Below the pieces are notes generated by a model, which ran no database searches, was not told the origin of the DNA, and was given only the letters and a program-made list of their open reading frames with translations. DNA of 64,000 bases from Xylogone sp. PMI_703 (lineage: Eukaryota > Ascomycota > Leotiomycetes): positions 62,001 through 126,000 of the forward strand of contig JAJTUQ010000011.1 in assembly GCA_021399445.1 (NCBI GenBank), in the 5' to 3' direction. Both the position numbers and the translations under genes were made by a program. Shown here piece after piece: positions 12,427-24,600 of the stretch. How positions within the stretch are numbered: the stretch's first letter is position 1; every line of letters begins with the position of its first letter.

Positions 12427-12621
12427 ATGATCCCACTTCCGACAGATCCGTATTATACGCAGCAAATCTCGCCGTTCGCGCGCAAATATGTGTCTGATCA
12501 GATCAGACACATCCGTCCACAGCATCAAGATTTGGCGTCCCCTTATCATGAATACGTGCTGTCGGAGCTGCTGAAAATCGAGAACAAGATCCCCGAAATG
12601 AAATACAAGTCTGAAGATTAG
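12427..12621 (+). CDS. Short hypothetical ORF around a 25-nt palindrome
   Basis: A 64-codon ORF with a charged C-terminus. An overlapping frame from 12378 is also open for about 40 codons, so which frame is real is unclear. A perfect inverted repeat with 12-bp arms lies inside it at 12488-12512. It is reported because both frames look more coding-like than the flanks. No function can be given. Confidence 0.2.
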   Translation: MIPLPTDPYYTQQISPFARKYVSDQIRHIRPQHQDLASPYHEYVLSELLKIENKIPEMKYKSED

Positions 12622-12749
12622 CTTGGTGAATGAATCTTAAGATAACGTTAGCTTAATAGCTTGTCCGCATAAATATGACGTAATGACCGCTACTCACGAG
12701 TTAATGAGGTATATACGGAGGATTGATGCTACAGTATCTTTATCAGCGG

Positions 12750-12935
12750 CCTCTCTTACGGTTAGAATTGCGCTGACGGCTGGCATCAAAAATTGGTAAG
12801 GCTGAGTTTATCTTTTGGGGTCCCTCTCAGTTTCACATTAGTTTCTTTGAGCACACTGCTTTGGCGGCACAATCGAGCAGGTGGGGTCGAAGTAATAAAC
12901 AAACTCCAGGTGATCGATAGGGGATCGCCGCAAAC
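12750..12935 (+). repeat. Decayed dispersed repeat, copy 1
   Basis: This stretch resembles 19381-19590 in the same orientation. Shared blocks include TAAGGCTGAGTTT, ATCTTTTGG, the AATAAACA block and the region around GATGATTG/GGTGATCG, interrupted by differences and gaps. No ORF or terminal repeat survives, so the element class is unknown. Confidence 0.5.
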
Positions 12936-13529
12936 GGCAACGGACGAACAAATGATGCAGTTTGGCTTTGGATGGCGGCACGGGACTTTTAACCCATCCA
13001 ATACGGACACGACGGAGTAAATCATGCACTAATTAAAGGCCAACGCCAACGTTCGAGACCACTATCGTATTGCCTATCAAACTGGAGGAAACCGATACGG
13101 CGTGGCCGACTAGTACACATAAAGGCCAGCATGCAAGCCTAGGGTTAACTATGTTAACTATTGTGGTTTCTCTAACTATGAAAACAGTGCGCCCTCGCTG
13201 GTATTTTAGGGTTCTAGAGATTAGTTTGCTGTGGCCCTGCTATCTTAGCTATTCTGAATACACTACTACATCGCTAGTTCTACGCTATAGACTCTACATT
13301 GCTAATTACCACGTCTCCCTTCGCTTTGCATCTGTAACCACCTGACCCTGCCCTAGTTATGGAGACAGTCATTTGAGTTCTTGTTGGCCCTTAAATTCTC
13401 AATATTTGAAGCATATACTACAGTCACGCTTCATTTGCCTCTCTTCTAGAACAGTTTCTGGTAGTGCATGTTCCTTCAGCTGGCTTGAGGTAGCTTCCAT
13501 AGGTTGTAATAAGAGGCACTAACTTAAGG

Positions 13530-16500
13530 TTATCTCATCTCCCTCTCACGTAAACCCAACCACTCCTTACACCACCTCCTTACCCAATACGGACTTATTG
13601 CTTCCACTTCTTTTAGCTTCGTGCTCGCTCTCACTACTCGATCCATAACAAATTCTGGTGCTTCTGTTGACAACAATGTCTCGTATGCATCAACCATTTT
13701 TACTGCCGGATTAGTTTCGATCAAACTATTCACATCGGCGATATTGACATCGGCAGCTTCCTTCAACTTCTGCAGCCACTTCTCGAAACTGACAATTTCG
13801 ATATCCCCCTTTCCCTGATTGGCAAGCCTTAGTGTTTCAATAACGCTGGGGAGGAGGGCATCCCATGTGGTAGGATGTGGATTCATGACATGAAAAACAA
13901 TTGCACTACACCTAACATCATCTTCCACAACAATGTCTCTTCCCTCTAACCCAGCTACAGGCTTGAATGCAAGTTCTACGAGCACCTCAGCCAACACATC
14001 CATGGGAATCCAATCTATCTTCTGTTGGAGTGAGCCTAGGCGATCCGGGACGGCCCGGACGTTCGAGCTAGTGATCACCAGGCTGGGCAGCCATTCCGAC
14101 CGGTTCCATCCACTACCGGTACGGACCGGTCCAGATATCTGACCGACCCGGGCAATCCTCGCCGACACATGCAGCTTCTCAGCTGCGTAATGAAGAAGAC
14201 GCTCAGCGATGTACTTACTCTTTCCATACCCCATTGAAGCCGGAACTGTAGGATCGAAGATAATTGTTTCCGGAATGGGAGAATGGTCACATAATAGTAC
14301 AGCACTGATAGAGGAGATGAATAGGATCGAAGGTGACTGATGAGCATTTAAACCGAAATTTATAACGTTGCATATACCTGAGAGCTGCTCACGGAATGCT
14401 GCGAGCGGGATATTGAAGTTAACAGGCCAGGCATTCAATATAATGTCGGTGGTACTACATAGAAGGTCGTTATATATTTGCGATTCTAGACCAAATCTAG
14501 GCCGCGCGAGATTGACCGTCAGGAATGTAACCCGATCGCTTGGGAAGCCCACAGGCAGGCTTCGGGTCTCATTTCGTTCCTTTTGAAGTAGCAAAGAATT
14601 TGATGCGCGGTTTAGGCAATAGATACGACGAACCGACGAGTCCCGCAGCAGCACCTCCAGTATATGAGAGCCAAGTGCACCGGTTGAACCAGTTAGTAGA
14701 ACGACACGTCCTTCTTTAACAACGGCCGCAGCCGTCTCATCATTCGCTATAGAGCCTTTCGCAGACTCAAAAGCGGAGAATCCGTCAATGAGAGCCTGAT
14801 ATTCCGCTAAAAGCTCATTTACTTCTTGCTTCTGGTCTTCTAGCACGGCTTTAGCGGTAGGATGGTTCCGATCTAAGAGACGCGAAATGGCTTCGGCAAG
14901 TTGTACGACGGAAGGGTTACTATAGACTGTGTTTGGTGCAATGTCCGATATGGCCGTTAGCCGTCTTAGTTTTCTCGTTAAATTAAGCGTCTGTAAAGAA
15001 TCCATTCCGTTGATGAAAAAGTTAGCATCATGATCAAGTGACTTCCATTCGGTTATTTCTTTAATCGAATTCCAGATCAGCGCTCTCAAAGAATGCGGGT
15101 CGGAAATTAGTCGATCTCTAGCTTTGTTGGCAAAAGGTATATGTAATCCCTCTGCATCCGCGTACAGGGCATCCAATTCCTCGGTGTACGTCTTTAGCGT
15201 TAGTCTTCTTTGTATAGTGCCTTTTCCAGCCCGTGCGAACGGCTTCGATGAAGGTGCTAGGAGAATATGCGATTTAGATACTTTAGCATATTTAGGACAA
15301 TCCCGGTTTGCTTCCTCGATTATCGGCCAAATACGTTCAATGATTTCCGCCTCTTTGAGGCCCAACATGATCCTGTTCTCCTGCAGCTCAACGATGAGCG
15401 CAGCTTGAAATCTTTGATCTCCGGCAACCAAAGCAGACTTAACATCTGGGTGGCTGGCAACGTGGTTTTCCATTGTAATAGGATTCGTCTTCTCTCCGGT
15501 CGAGAATACTATCATATCATCCAGGCGTCCACTGTAGCGCCAGAGATTGGACTTAACTGGGTGTGGTGAAAAGAGATCACCAGTGTGGAAGATGGGGAGA
15601 TCCGGATATAGTTTGAAGACTGGCTGGCATTTGATTTGAGCATCCTCAATGCGGAGCTCATATAGATCTTCTTCGATGCGACAGAATTCCGCCCCTATAT
15701 CTGGATGGAAATGAATATACTCCCAATCGTCCAAAGCAGACGACGATGTGTGCTGTAGTTGAGGGAGACTCCCTTGCTCGGATGAGCCGTATACGTTAGC
15801 GAATGAATCCACGCTTTTCGCAACTAGGTTTCCGCAATCGGTGGGAACACTCCCTCCACTGCACAATATTGTAGCCACTTTGGAGCAGATGAATTCGAGC
15901 ATGTCGACATTCTTACTAAGCTCCACCACCATGGAGGGCGTGATAAAAGCAGCGTCTGCTTTAGTATGCCTAAGCCCCTCAGCCAGGAGTTGTGCTGATA
16001 ATATGGCACCCGCAATAGGATAAATCCATGCTGATCGATTGGCAATTGCATTGCAAAGAGTAAAGACGTGGTTAGCAGCCTAGTTTTATTTTTAAATCGG
16101 AAGTTAGCATCGCGGTCTCTCGTTCCCATCTAAGGAGGTCAAGCGGAGCTCACATGGAACGGGGGTAGTAAGAAAAAAATACGACTTCCTTGGAATAGCC
16201 TAGTCTGCATCTCAAATCCTTTCGGAGGGTTCATCTGTGTCGATCTGATATATTCTGCAACGAAATCATGCGACCAGACAATGGGCTTTGGCATACCCGT
16301 AGAACCCGAAGTGTGAAACACTACAAATGGGTCGTGCCGAGCCTCCTCGAAGCTCTTCGCATATGGGTATTCGCCGTGTTTTGCGCCAAGCAACTCCTCA
16401 AGGGTTGGTGCGTCTAATACCCGAAGTGGAATGGTAGGAGCAGTAGAAGATACTATTTCAGACACTATCAGTGGCCGTGGATTGGCGGCTATAATAGTCT

Positions 16501-16998
16501 TGCAATCGAGATTTTCAAATAAATCTAGATGGGCAGCGATATGATTTCGAGGAGAAGGAACAAATATCTAGGAGGATTCGTTAATCGTAGACCCCATGCT
16601 AAGCACAGCATCACGACCAAGACACATTTTTTACAACTTACCTTATATCCCGCTTTTATAGCGCCTAGGATGAAGATGTTGTAACGGAGATCGTTTGGCC
16701 CGATATATGCCAGTGTTTCAAAATTCTCGCCAGGTCCGAGAGCATTGTGGAGGTATCGAGCAGCGCCATTGACGGCATTTGCTAATTGTCTGTAATTAAC
16801 TTTGCGGTATCCTGCGATATAAGAGGTTTCCGAGACGGGAATTTCTGCGTAAAGCAGCTGTGGGGTCTGCTTAGCTCTCAAGTCGACCACATTGACAAGA
16901 ACATCCTGCATTTGAGATTCAGATGACTCAGGTTTATTGTGGTGACTATTTTCCCTCTCGGTGTCTGATTGCATCTTGCAACACGATAGTAGTCTCAA
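13530..16998 (-). CDS. NRPS-like adenylate-forming reductase (A-T-R)
   Basis: Three exons on the minus strand, 16998-16642, 16567-16154 and 16079-13530, join in frame to 1106 residues, normal for the class. Both introns are 74 nt (GTAAGT to CCTAG; GTGAGC to AACTAG). The adenylation domain (about 30-560) shows HTSGSTGMPKP at about 204, YGSSEQG at about 354, HTGD at about 422, GRLDDMIVFSTGEK, and a C-terminal Lys at about 543. The thiolation domain carries GMDSLQ with the phosphopantetheine Ser at about 618. The reductase domain begins TGSTGALG at about 720 and has the active-site Tyr and Lys in YGKSK (875, 879). There is no condensation domain. Such enzymes activate an aryl or small carboxylic acid with ATP, tether it, and release it as an aldehyde with NADPH. 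The start could also be Met9. All core residues are present. It would supply an aldehyde to the nearby AKR. Confidence 0.9.
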
Positions 16999-17859
16999 GG
17001 GGACTGATAATATTATGCCGCAGTAAAAGCTATGTGGAATAAGTACGGTCCTCAGTCGTAGCTTTCCTACCCGACCGACTTTGTGATTTCAATGCCAGTT
17101 CTTCGGATCCCAAACATGTGCGGGCGTATATCAGCAGACAGCGGTCCCATACTGTAATCGCAATACTGCATATCAGAGGTCTCATACTTTGTAGTAACAG
17201 TCAGCGATGACCTTGTTGGCAGCTAAATAAGCGTGTCAGCTGCGGGCTTGCCACAGAAGTAACCTCACGGATGACACATCTTAGATTAGATGACCATATC
17301 AAATTGATGAATACCAGATACTAATGCGGCTCGCTACAATACTGCCGTTAGCCCTTGTGAGTAAAAACGGAGGTGGCGGGTTGATTCAAACGTGACTACA
17401 CTAATTAGTTATTTCGGCTACTCACGGTACTGTATTGTTTACGTTTTAAACTATGTTAATCTTTCACCTATCAGGTAGTTTTGAAGTCTCTAGTCAGACG
17501 CAAATGCTTAAAGCGGAGCTAAGGATATATGAGGCCGATGGCAAGTTGCAGGCTCTTTTGAATCGAAAAAGGCGATAGACCGATTAGTTGTATACATAAG
17601 GCGACTTACAGCGGAATAAGCCTGGTATTTGGACTAAAAAGCCCTCAAAAGCACGAAATGCTCTCTCTTTCTCTCTCCTTCGCTCTCTCTAGGTAGTCTA
17701 TCTGCTATTACTACTGTTTTGCGTTTGTTACATTTTACCCAGATTCCTCTTTGTAAAGACAATCACATTTAATCGCTTTCTTTAGCCAACCCAAGTGCAT
17801 GTAATATTCCATGGAGTAAACTCAGCTACCTGGCGCTCTTTCTCACAACAATTGCGTAG
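16999..17859. other. Upstream region of A-T-R reductase
   Basis: No gene is visible. The right part holds a CT-rich low-complexity run at about 17658-17692. The left part, next to 16998, must contain the reductase promoter on the minus strand; no clear binding palindrome was found. Confidence 0.45.
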
Positions 17860-18174
17860 GTGTACCAGTACCAGTATCCAAAGTGTTACCATAAAGCCTC
17901 TTCCCTTAAACCCTCTCTCTTCGCCTTCTTCATTCAACGTAGGGATGCTCTGGCACTAGAGGAAGTTGGTTTTACAGATAGGCAGACGTGGATGTATGCA
18001 ATTGAAGCAAGACTGCAACAAGAAGGCGTACCCGCTATCCAGAGACGTCTATATCCGTCCACTTTCTGGAATGGTGAACAGCTTGAATTGGCAGCACTCG
18101 GCTTTAATCAAAGGTCAGGCGAGATCCAACATTTGCTTCATCATCCCCTGATACCTAACCAAGCATCTACGTAG
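17860..18174 (+). pseudogene. Coding-like fragment, unrecognised
   Basis: A 104-codon open frame whose centre (residues about 27-80) reads like a folded protein segment, including VGFTDRQTW and RLYPSTFW, while the flanks do not. I do not recognise the family. It may be an exon remnant or a chance ORF. Confidence 0.2.
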
Positions 18175-18975
18175 ACACTTAGCGGTGACGGCCCCCCGGG
18201 AGCCGTCCGAAGCGTTTTCGTTCGCGGTAACTCGGATCAATTTGGGGTTGTTTACCATGACTAAAGGGCCGGAACTTCCAGACGTGGACAAAACCAGTTC
18301 GCACTAGCAAATTATCATGCTGCAGCACCACTATCGCCGCGGCAAGCAGTTCTTTCTGGTCTCCAAACTTAACCCGAACTCTCCAGTCTCCAGTTTGAAT
18401 GCATTTACTATTTTTTTTAAAGGTGGTAGTAAGTCTGATAAAACCATCAAAAGCTATTAGCTTAGCACAAGTCAGTCTAGTCGGCGTACGCCACAACATT
18501 TAAATAGTTCGGAGTGAAAGGCAAAGGTATCATGTACCGGCAACTAGTCTACGACGTAGTATGTAACACGGCTGAATGCCGGAGCATTGATCTCCAGTCT
18601 CTTTAAGGTCATCATCAGAGCTCAGGTGCTGCTCTTGAAAATTTATTTAAGTTATAGCTAAACCTGCATTTGAGCTACAATGGAGTTACTAACTTACCAC
18701 TTCACATACATCTTTACGTCCGTCTAATCGTGAACAGATTGAATGTCGAGGGGTAGTAATCTATAAACGATTCCCGGAAGATCAAAACTGTACCTAAAAC
18801 TATCCCCATACCTAACCACCGTGTTCCCGAACAAGCATGACATGCCATAGGTAGATCCGCAAAGCTATATGTCAAACCAATTTTCATATTCTCGATTTTC
18901 TTATAAAATGATTCTTGCCCTTTCTATCTCCTTTGTTTTTGAGGGAATAATTTCTTAAGTGGATTTAGGTTAAAT

Positions 18976-19095
18976 ACAAGTGGATACAAATCTACCCTTA
19001 AAAAAATATAATCCTACATTTAGATCCAATCCTAAGGAACATAATCCTACATATCTACTCTTAAAAAACACAGTCTTACATTTAAATCAGCTTCT
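18976..19095 (+). repeat. Imperfect tandem repeat, about 60-bp unit
   Basis: The strings CTACCCTTAAAAAA / CTACTCTTAAAAAA, followed by AATCCTACATTTA-like blocks, recur about 60 bp apart. A third partial block (ATCCTAAGGAACATAATCC) lies between them. The array is short and AT-rich. Confidence 0.55.
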
Positions 19096-19380
19096 ACATA
19101 CTTACCCATGTTCTGGCCCCTTCTACTGCGCCTGTTACGGTGAGTTGCCTCGCAACAAGGGCCATGATTTTGTAATAAGTAGATTTGCGTCTCGGTTGGC
19201 TTATTAGCAACAAGCTGAGCTGATCTGCCGGCCAGAACAAATATTGTACAGTACGTCAGGCCCACAACCCGTTCGAGCTATTTAAACTGAAGTATAGTTT
19301 ATCACCCGGTCTGCAAAAATACACCATTGATGACTGCCGCCAACACACTGATCGGGCATCCGTCAATGTTATTTTTGTTC

Positions 19381-19590
19381 GTGGTCTCTCCTACAGTCAG
19401 AATTATGCTGACAACTACGGAGTAGTATTCGAATAATAGTAAGGCTGAGTTTTTCATCTTTTGGTAACTTGCTGGGGGTCGCTCTTAGTATTGCATTAAT
19501 TTCCTTGCCCCCGCTAGCCGTACACCGCATCCGAGCAGACGGGGGCCTCAGAGTTAATAAACAGGCCCTAGATGATTGTTGGATAGGTGG
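19381..19590 (+). repeat. Decayed dispersed repeat, copy 2
   Basis: This is the partner of the stretch at 12750-12935: same order of shared blocks and same orientation, with a longer central insertion around 19455-19540. Both copies are heavily diverged, so the repeat is old. Confidence 0.5.
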
Positions 19591-21099
19591 TTGAATGTTT
19601 TGGGTTTACTAGTGCACACATAATACTTTCCTACGGAACCGGGAGACTCTGATCCTGCAGCGAGGCGTTCAGAGGCATTCCCAGACCGCGATATTGGTTG
19701 AGAGCAAGTGTGTCACAAACCAGGTATTGCAACAGTGCGAATGGATACTGTAATCCATACCGCTATTTTTTGGACTATGGGATCCTAAGAGAGTGTGGCT
19801 TGTACTGTACGTATCAGCCGGGCGCCTATCATACCATCATTGTTGGCGGCCGCTCCTGCGACCAGCGTCGCGTATGTGACAACTGTTGAGGCAGTGGTTA
19901 ACCTTTCAGTTCCCCTAGTAGGGCAGCACTGCTCGTTCGCTGTGCCCGATAAGAAACTTAGATTTAGGGTATATTTTACTATAGAGCTTAAGATGCAGTG
20001 TAACTGATGAGTAGCCAAGCCATTGCAACGGTAGTGGCAATTACGTCTCGCGAAGAGCTTTCGTAAAAGCAACATTTAGAGAGCAGTCGAAGTAGTGCAT
20101 CCTGTCTACTCACTGAAAACTCGACGCAAAGACACACCACGTTGCCCCGCCTAGCTAAAAGTTTGCTTTGATCGATTACGGAGTAGCATTATGCTCGATG
20201 TCCTTAAACAGAACCATTCGCCCAGTGCCTCTAGCAGCTGCTTTGGGTACCAACACTTGCTTCAAGGCTATAACACTTGTTAGAATCCTGCCGGGTCTCC
20301 AAGCACATTCCATGAGTTCGAAAGCCTTAATTTTCTCTCAGGCAGGTAGACCCTCGCAGAAATATAAAAATACTATATCAGAGTTTCGAATTTTGTTTGT
20401 TGCGCCCATATCCCTTCATTCCTGTACGTGCTGATGGGAATACCCTGGAATACAACATTTCTCACAAATACTAATACAGTGAAATACGAATAGAGGCTCC
20501 GCATCACTTCATTCCGGAATCAATAGAGAATCCAATAATACGCATATCCCTGGAAGGTACTTAAGTCTCGTTAATTTAAATGACAGTTCGTAGCATACAC
20601 CGTGAGATATAGATTCCGATAATCCACAATTTGGAGCCGGGGCTTAATTATCGCATAATTGTGCGTTGTAAAGCTCTTAATTTGGTAACCACGTACCCAA
20701 TAGCTATTAACTAGGATAACCTAGTGTTGTAGAATGTTGGCGCGCCCGACGATAATCTCATCGCCACACCTGAGGCTCTGGAGACAGACCGACATGGCTT
20801 AGACGAAGACGGCTCGATGCTCATAGTAGCTCTCGTATATATAAATAGATAAAATCTCAAATAAATATCATATGTGCAAAATAAGCCAAGTAATAACTAT
20901 TAATCTTGTAAGAATCCTCCGCCGCACAAATGATAGATCATTCACTAACATACTTACAAGTCACATCTGACAGTGAGATTAGTGCAATCTCATCTTTGAT
21001 AACCATCTTCCAGCTACACTTGCAAGTCTTGAAGTCTTCGTACCCATATGTGAAGTCACTTCTAACTCTGAAATAAGAAAAACCGAAATTGAAGATATT

Positions 21100-21306
21100 A
21101 TGTGCAGAATAATAACCATCAAATGGTCCCAGTGTGGATGTGAAATCAAAGATAACGTTACAAAATGCCGGGAAGATATTCCTGATCCATATCACTGTCC
21201 GTTTGGAGGAACTATATGGGAAGATGATCCTCAAGAGGAGGAAGGCCATTGTGGATGCTTGTATTTGACACCATCAAGCTCGTCTGCGAGTGATGATAGT
21301 TCGTAG
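21100..21306 (+). CDS. Small cysteine-rich hypothetical protein
   Basis: A 68-codon ORF starting MCRIITIKW, with seven cysteines: CGC near residue 12, then single Cys at about 23 and 33, then CGC at about 51. The tail is acidic and Ser-rich. Short intracellular proteins beginning MCR or MCxY with paired Cys are common in ascomycetes, so this could be one of them. No signal peptide is seen, so it is unlikely to be a secreted effector. The function is unknown, and it stands alone in decayed DNA. Confidence 0.45.
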   Translation: MCRIITIKWSQCGCEIKDNVTKCREDIPDPYHCPFGGTIWEDDPQEEEGHCGCLYLTPSSSSASDDSS

Positions 21307-22260
21307 CCGCTGGTTAAGATTCTACCCATACGTGCGAAATAGATAGCTAGTATACTCTTCCGTTAAAACGGAATTCTCAAACCAAGATTCAAATCATGCA
21401 GAAATTATCACGACGGACTATACAACAGATAATTGCCCTCAGACCTCAGCGCATAGGACAATATATCTTCCTTGCCCTTTGTAAAGATCTTTAAGCACTA
21501 GACGGTCGTACGTCATCGTAGACAGCCCGTTAAAAGTTCTGAAATCACGTTCGCTTTTTAAATTGTACCGTAGCACTCTCTCGAAGGGTAAAAACGTAAC
21601 TACGGCTCAAGGCACTCTTCTATCGTCTTAGCTACAGGATTCGACATGTCATACGAATCCTCGAATTGGCTTACCGCACAGGTCCTAATATTCCAGTTTA
21701 TAGTACTTAAGAGAACGGATTACGGCCAGAATGGTTCAGAACTGGAATGTGTTAGGTGGTCAATGCTGTCGATGTCGATTTCTTGCCCTGAAAAGCGGTT
21801 AGTACTAGAAATCGTGACTTATGGGTTCAACATCATCAACATTCGCCTCTCGCTTTATAGATTAAACATTCCTCTCTAGTCAGGAACCAGCTGCTGTAAC
21901 TATATCTATATTATGCGTTGTGATCACAGCGATTTCCAAAGCTAAATGGTCGGTTAAGTCTACGAGGGTGATGTTCTGCATTGAAAACTCTTAAGCAGGA
22001 AGTGTGGACACATTTCCGTCCTACGTAGTAATAACGAAGCGAGTGGAACACTTCAAGATTTGAAATTAACTAAACATGTGAGTATGATTATACATGATAC
22101 CAGATATCGAAAATCCATGCAATCTAGCCACTATATTCACATGCAATAAGCATTGTGCTACTTTGACTAATGCTAACCTCAGCATGGGTGATGAGAGAAC
22201 TCTTTATACACTAATTACTGCCGAATGATCATTCAGTAAGACAGCGCTGAATTTTGTACC
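21307..22260. other. Intergenic, nothing recognised
   Basis: A 77-codon frame at 21646-21879 shows no domain. No repeat or RNA gene is seen. Confidence 0.4.
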
Positions 22261-22390
22261 GCTCAGCACAAGGAAACCGTGTCTGCGGCGCTGGGTCAAC
22301 AGGCTCCATTGATTGTGATCCGGACCACGAGAGGTGGTAAAACGCTAGTATTTACCCTTCTAGACTCAGCTTACGAGATTACAGGCTAAT
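22261..22390 (+). pseudogene. Relic of RecQ/telomere-linked-type helicase
   Basis: One frame reads QQAPLIVIRTTRGGKTLVF, ending in two stops. This matches the helicase motif I context of fungal RecQ-like or telomere-linked helicases (PLIVVLPTGGGKS-type), with the P-loop Gly and Pro altered but GGKT kept. The next few hundred bases stay loosely compatible with that family in shifting frames, and short open stretches at 22650-23005 and 23325-23534 may be further debris. The frame is too broken to be functional. It is of interest because proteins like copies A and B at 28-35 kb are often followed by such a helicase in fungi. Confidence 0.4.
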
Positions 22391-24280
22391 GATCTAACCG
22401 TGCTATGCTATACCACAGACCTAGAAAAGCTTACATATTACCCTTAGAGGAAGCCGATGTTCATGCGTACCGAGCAAAGAAAGGTGTATGCCAAAGATCA
22501 CTGGCTAGGTTTCCACCATTTTTTGATATCCCAAAGTCCGTAACATAGCCATAGTCCCATGCTAGCGGTATTGTTAGCAACTCGCGAGTATAACAAATGA
22601 AAATTCTCATCAAGCCGTTATTCCACAGCTACCAAGATCGGACGTTGTTATGGCTTGTGACCCGGTTGTCTGTCTTCAAAAGTATCATAGTTGTTATTCT
22701 ACAGGTAGCGTCCGAGTGAAATTTCGGGGCAAGAACTCTCACGGTACTTGCCATGCCAGCGTAATCTCAGGAAAGCCGTCCGTCGTCGCGGTACTCGGAA
22801 GATTCAGGAACTGCCAGTTACTCAGGGGCGGAAGGGAGGAGGGAAGCCTGCTAGTCTGCCACTCCAGGAAGCTGCACTGCGAATATTTAAGGATATCACA
22901 GATGACGTCTCTCGACAGTGTGAAGAGACATTACAGTCTACATCACAGCATCTGAGATGCTGGATGGAACAGTTAGGTGTCAATACATTTTCTCGCCTGT
23001 TCTAAGATTCAGAGCATAAGAAGAAGAGTCAAAATTGTCATCAAACCTATAACCTACTTTTATATTATATCTTAGTGCATTTTTGGTAACATAACACATA
23101 CATACATTCACAGGCCTGTAAAAGCAGGTCTCAAGCTTCTTCTGTGGGAGTCGGATCAACTGCTAGTATACCATCTGATTGCTGTAGGACGAGTGTCCCT
23201 ATTATGAAGCAGTAACCGTTGAGGCCATGGGTGCGAGACAACCTGGTACAGGGGACGCCAGCAGCTCTGCTGGTCGATTTATAAGAGCGATCTGCACTAG
23301 GACTATCGGGAGATCAAGATTCGCATGGACTTCGTGTATGCTGCGACCAAGACTCTAGACATTGAAGACTTAGCAGCCTTTACATTACTAACGGAACACC
23401 TTCTGGTTCCTTGCGATGATCTGGATAGATATTTCTACAGACGGCAGCACAGGACCCTGCGCGTTAGTCTTCTTTGTAGGAGAGCTTGGTATTTACCCCG
23501 CAGAACCGGCAACAATCGCCTGAAGAATTTTTAACCCAGTACACAGAGCCATAGGTTTCAGCTATTGACAGAGTTATACGGAGTACCGACAAGCCGTTAT
23601 GAGCATTGTGAAAAAGCGCACTCCTAGGATAATCGAGTCATTGACCCAGATAATCCCTTTGAGCACACTATATTTCTCAGAATATTAGCTTTACAGGCCG
23701 GGCATCTAGTACTGACACAACACCGGGTTCGCACTGGAAGACGAGTATCCGGCCTCACTGGCTAAGTTCCACTCCGATCTGAGAGGTTACTCATTATTAG
23801 AATAGTCGATTACGACACCACATCTTTCAGCCTTTTCGCATCCAGACCAAGGAGGCGCAGTACTAGTCCCATCGGAAGTAAAGGAACCAGGGAATTCACT
23901 AGTCGAAGCAGTTGGATACTTACCTGGCCTACATTTAGTTGCCCAAGAGAATGACGTAGAAACCTGAGAAATCGACAGAGATTCCCAAAGTAGGTTGACC
24001 AAAAAGTCAACCGTCAAGTCAAAATAGCAGAGGTCCCGAACAGGAGCCTATATATTTAGAAGGTGAAACACAACAAGGAGAAATCCAAAGAGAAAAGAAA
24101 AGGTAGATGTATGGAAAGCTACTTGTATGAGCGGCAAGCTTAGGGGTGGTCTGGTGTATGTGTGCGAAGGCCGAGAGGTAAAAAGTAAAAGCAAGATGGT
24201 GACAAGAAGACCGATTTTTTGTTAAAAAAAAACGAAAACACAAGAACTGGCAAGACGATTGCTACATACAAAGGTAGCAT
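22391..24280. other. Decayed DNA left of the LINE
   Basis: Only fragmentary ORFs occur here. Some may be remains of the helicase-like relic to the left. No terminal repeats were found. Confidence 0.4.
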
Positions 24281-24301
24281 TGATGATGATGATGATGATG
24301 T
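24281..24301. repeat. Trinucleotide repeat (GAT)n at the LINE 3' end
   Basis: Six to seven GAT units on the plus strand, ATC on the LINE strand, lie about 300 bp beyond the ORF stop. Many non-LTR elements end in a short simple repeat rather than poly-A, so this is the likely 3' tail. Confidence 0.6.
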
Positions 24302-24600
24302 TCTATTCCGCCCGGCTAAGCCTAAAAGGGCACTAGTACTACGCTTCTATCTGATTCAATTCTATACAAATAACTCCTCCCTCGCGCCAGCCCATGCTAT
24401 GCGTATTCATATCTCGTTATTGGTTACCAATCTATATATATTCTAGTTCGTCGGTTTCCCGTATGTTTATGTGTTGATAGGTATGCTTGGAGGCCTTTCT
24501 CCAGTCGTACAACGTCCTATTCTCGGTGGTTGAATCGAGGGCCTATCTGTACGGGTTGTGGGGTGTATTATCGGGGTTGTGATGTTAATTGTGGTTGTGC

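Larger units (their letters stand above)
12133..13529. other. Intergenic, includes an old repeat copy
   Basis: Apart from the 64-codon ORF and the dispersed-repeat copy listed separately, this interval shows no gene. Its right end is the 3' side of the A-T-R reductase. Confidence 0.45.
18500..21099. other. Decayed intergenic DNA
   Basis: Contains the tandem array near 19.0 kb and the second copy of the dispersed repeat near 19.4 kb, both listed separately. Open frames at 19785-20075 (minus) and 20168-20434 (plus) show no recognisable domain. Otherwise nothing is seen. Confidence 0.4.

Noticed and set aside
18179..18499. 106-codon minus-strand ORF
   Set aside because: No domain; composition matches the surrounding decayed DNA.
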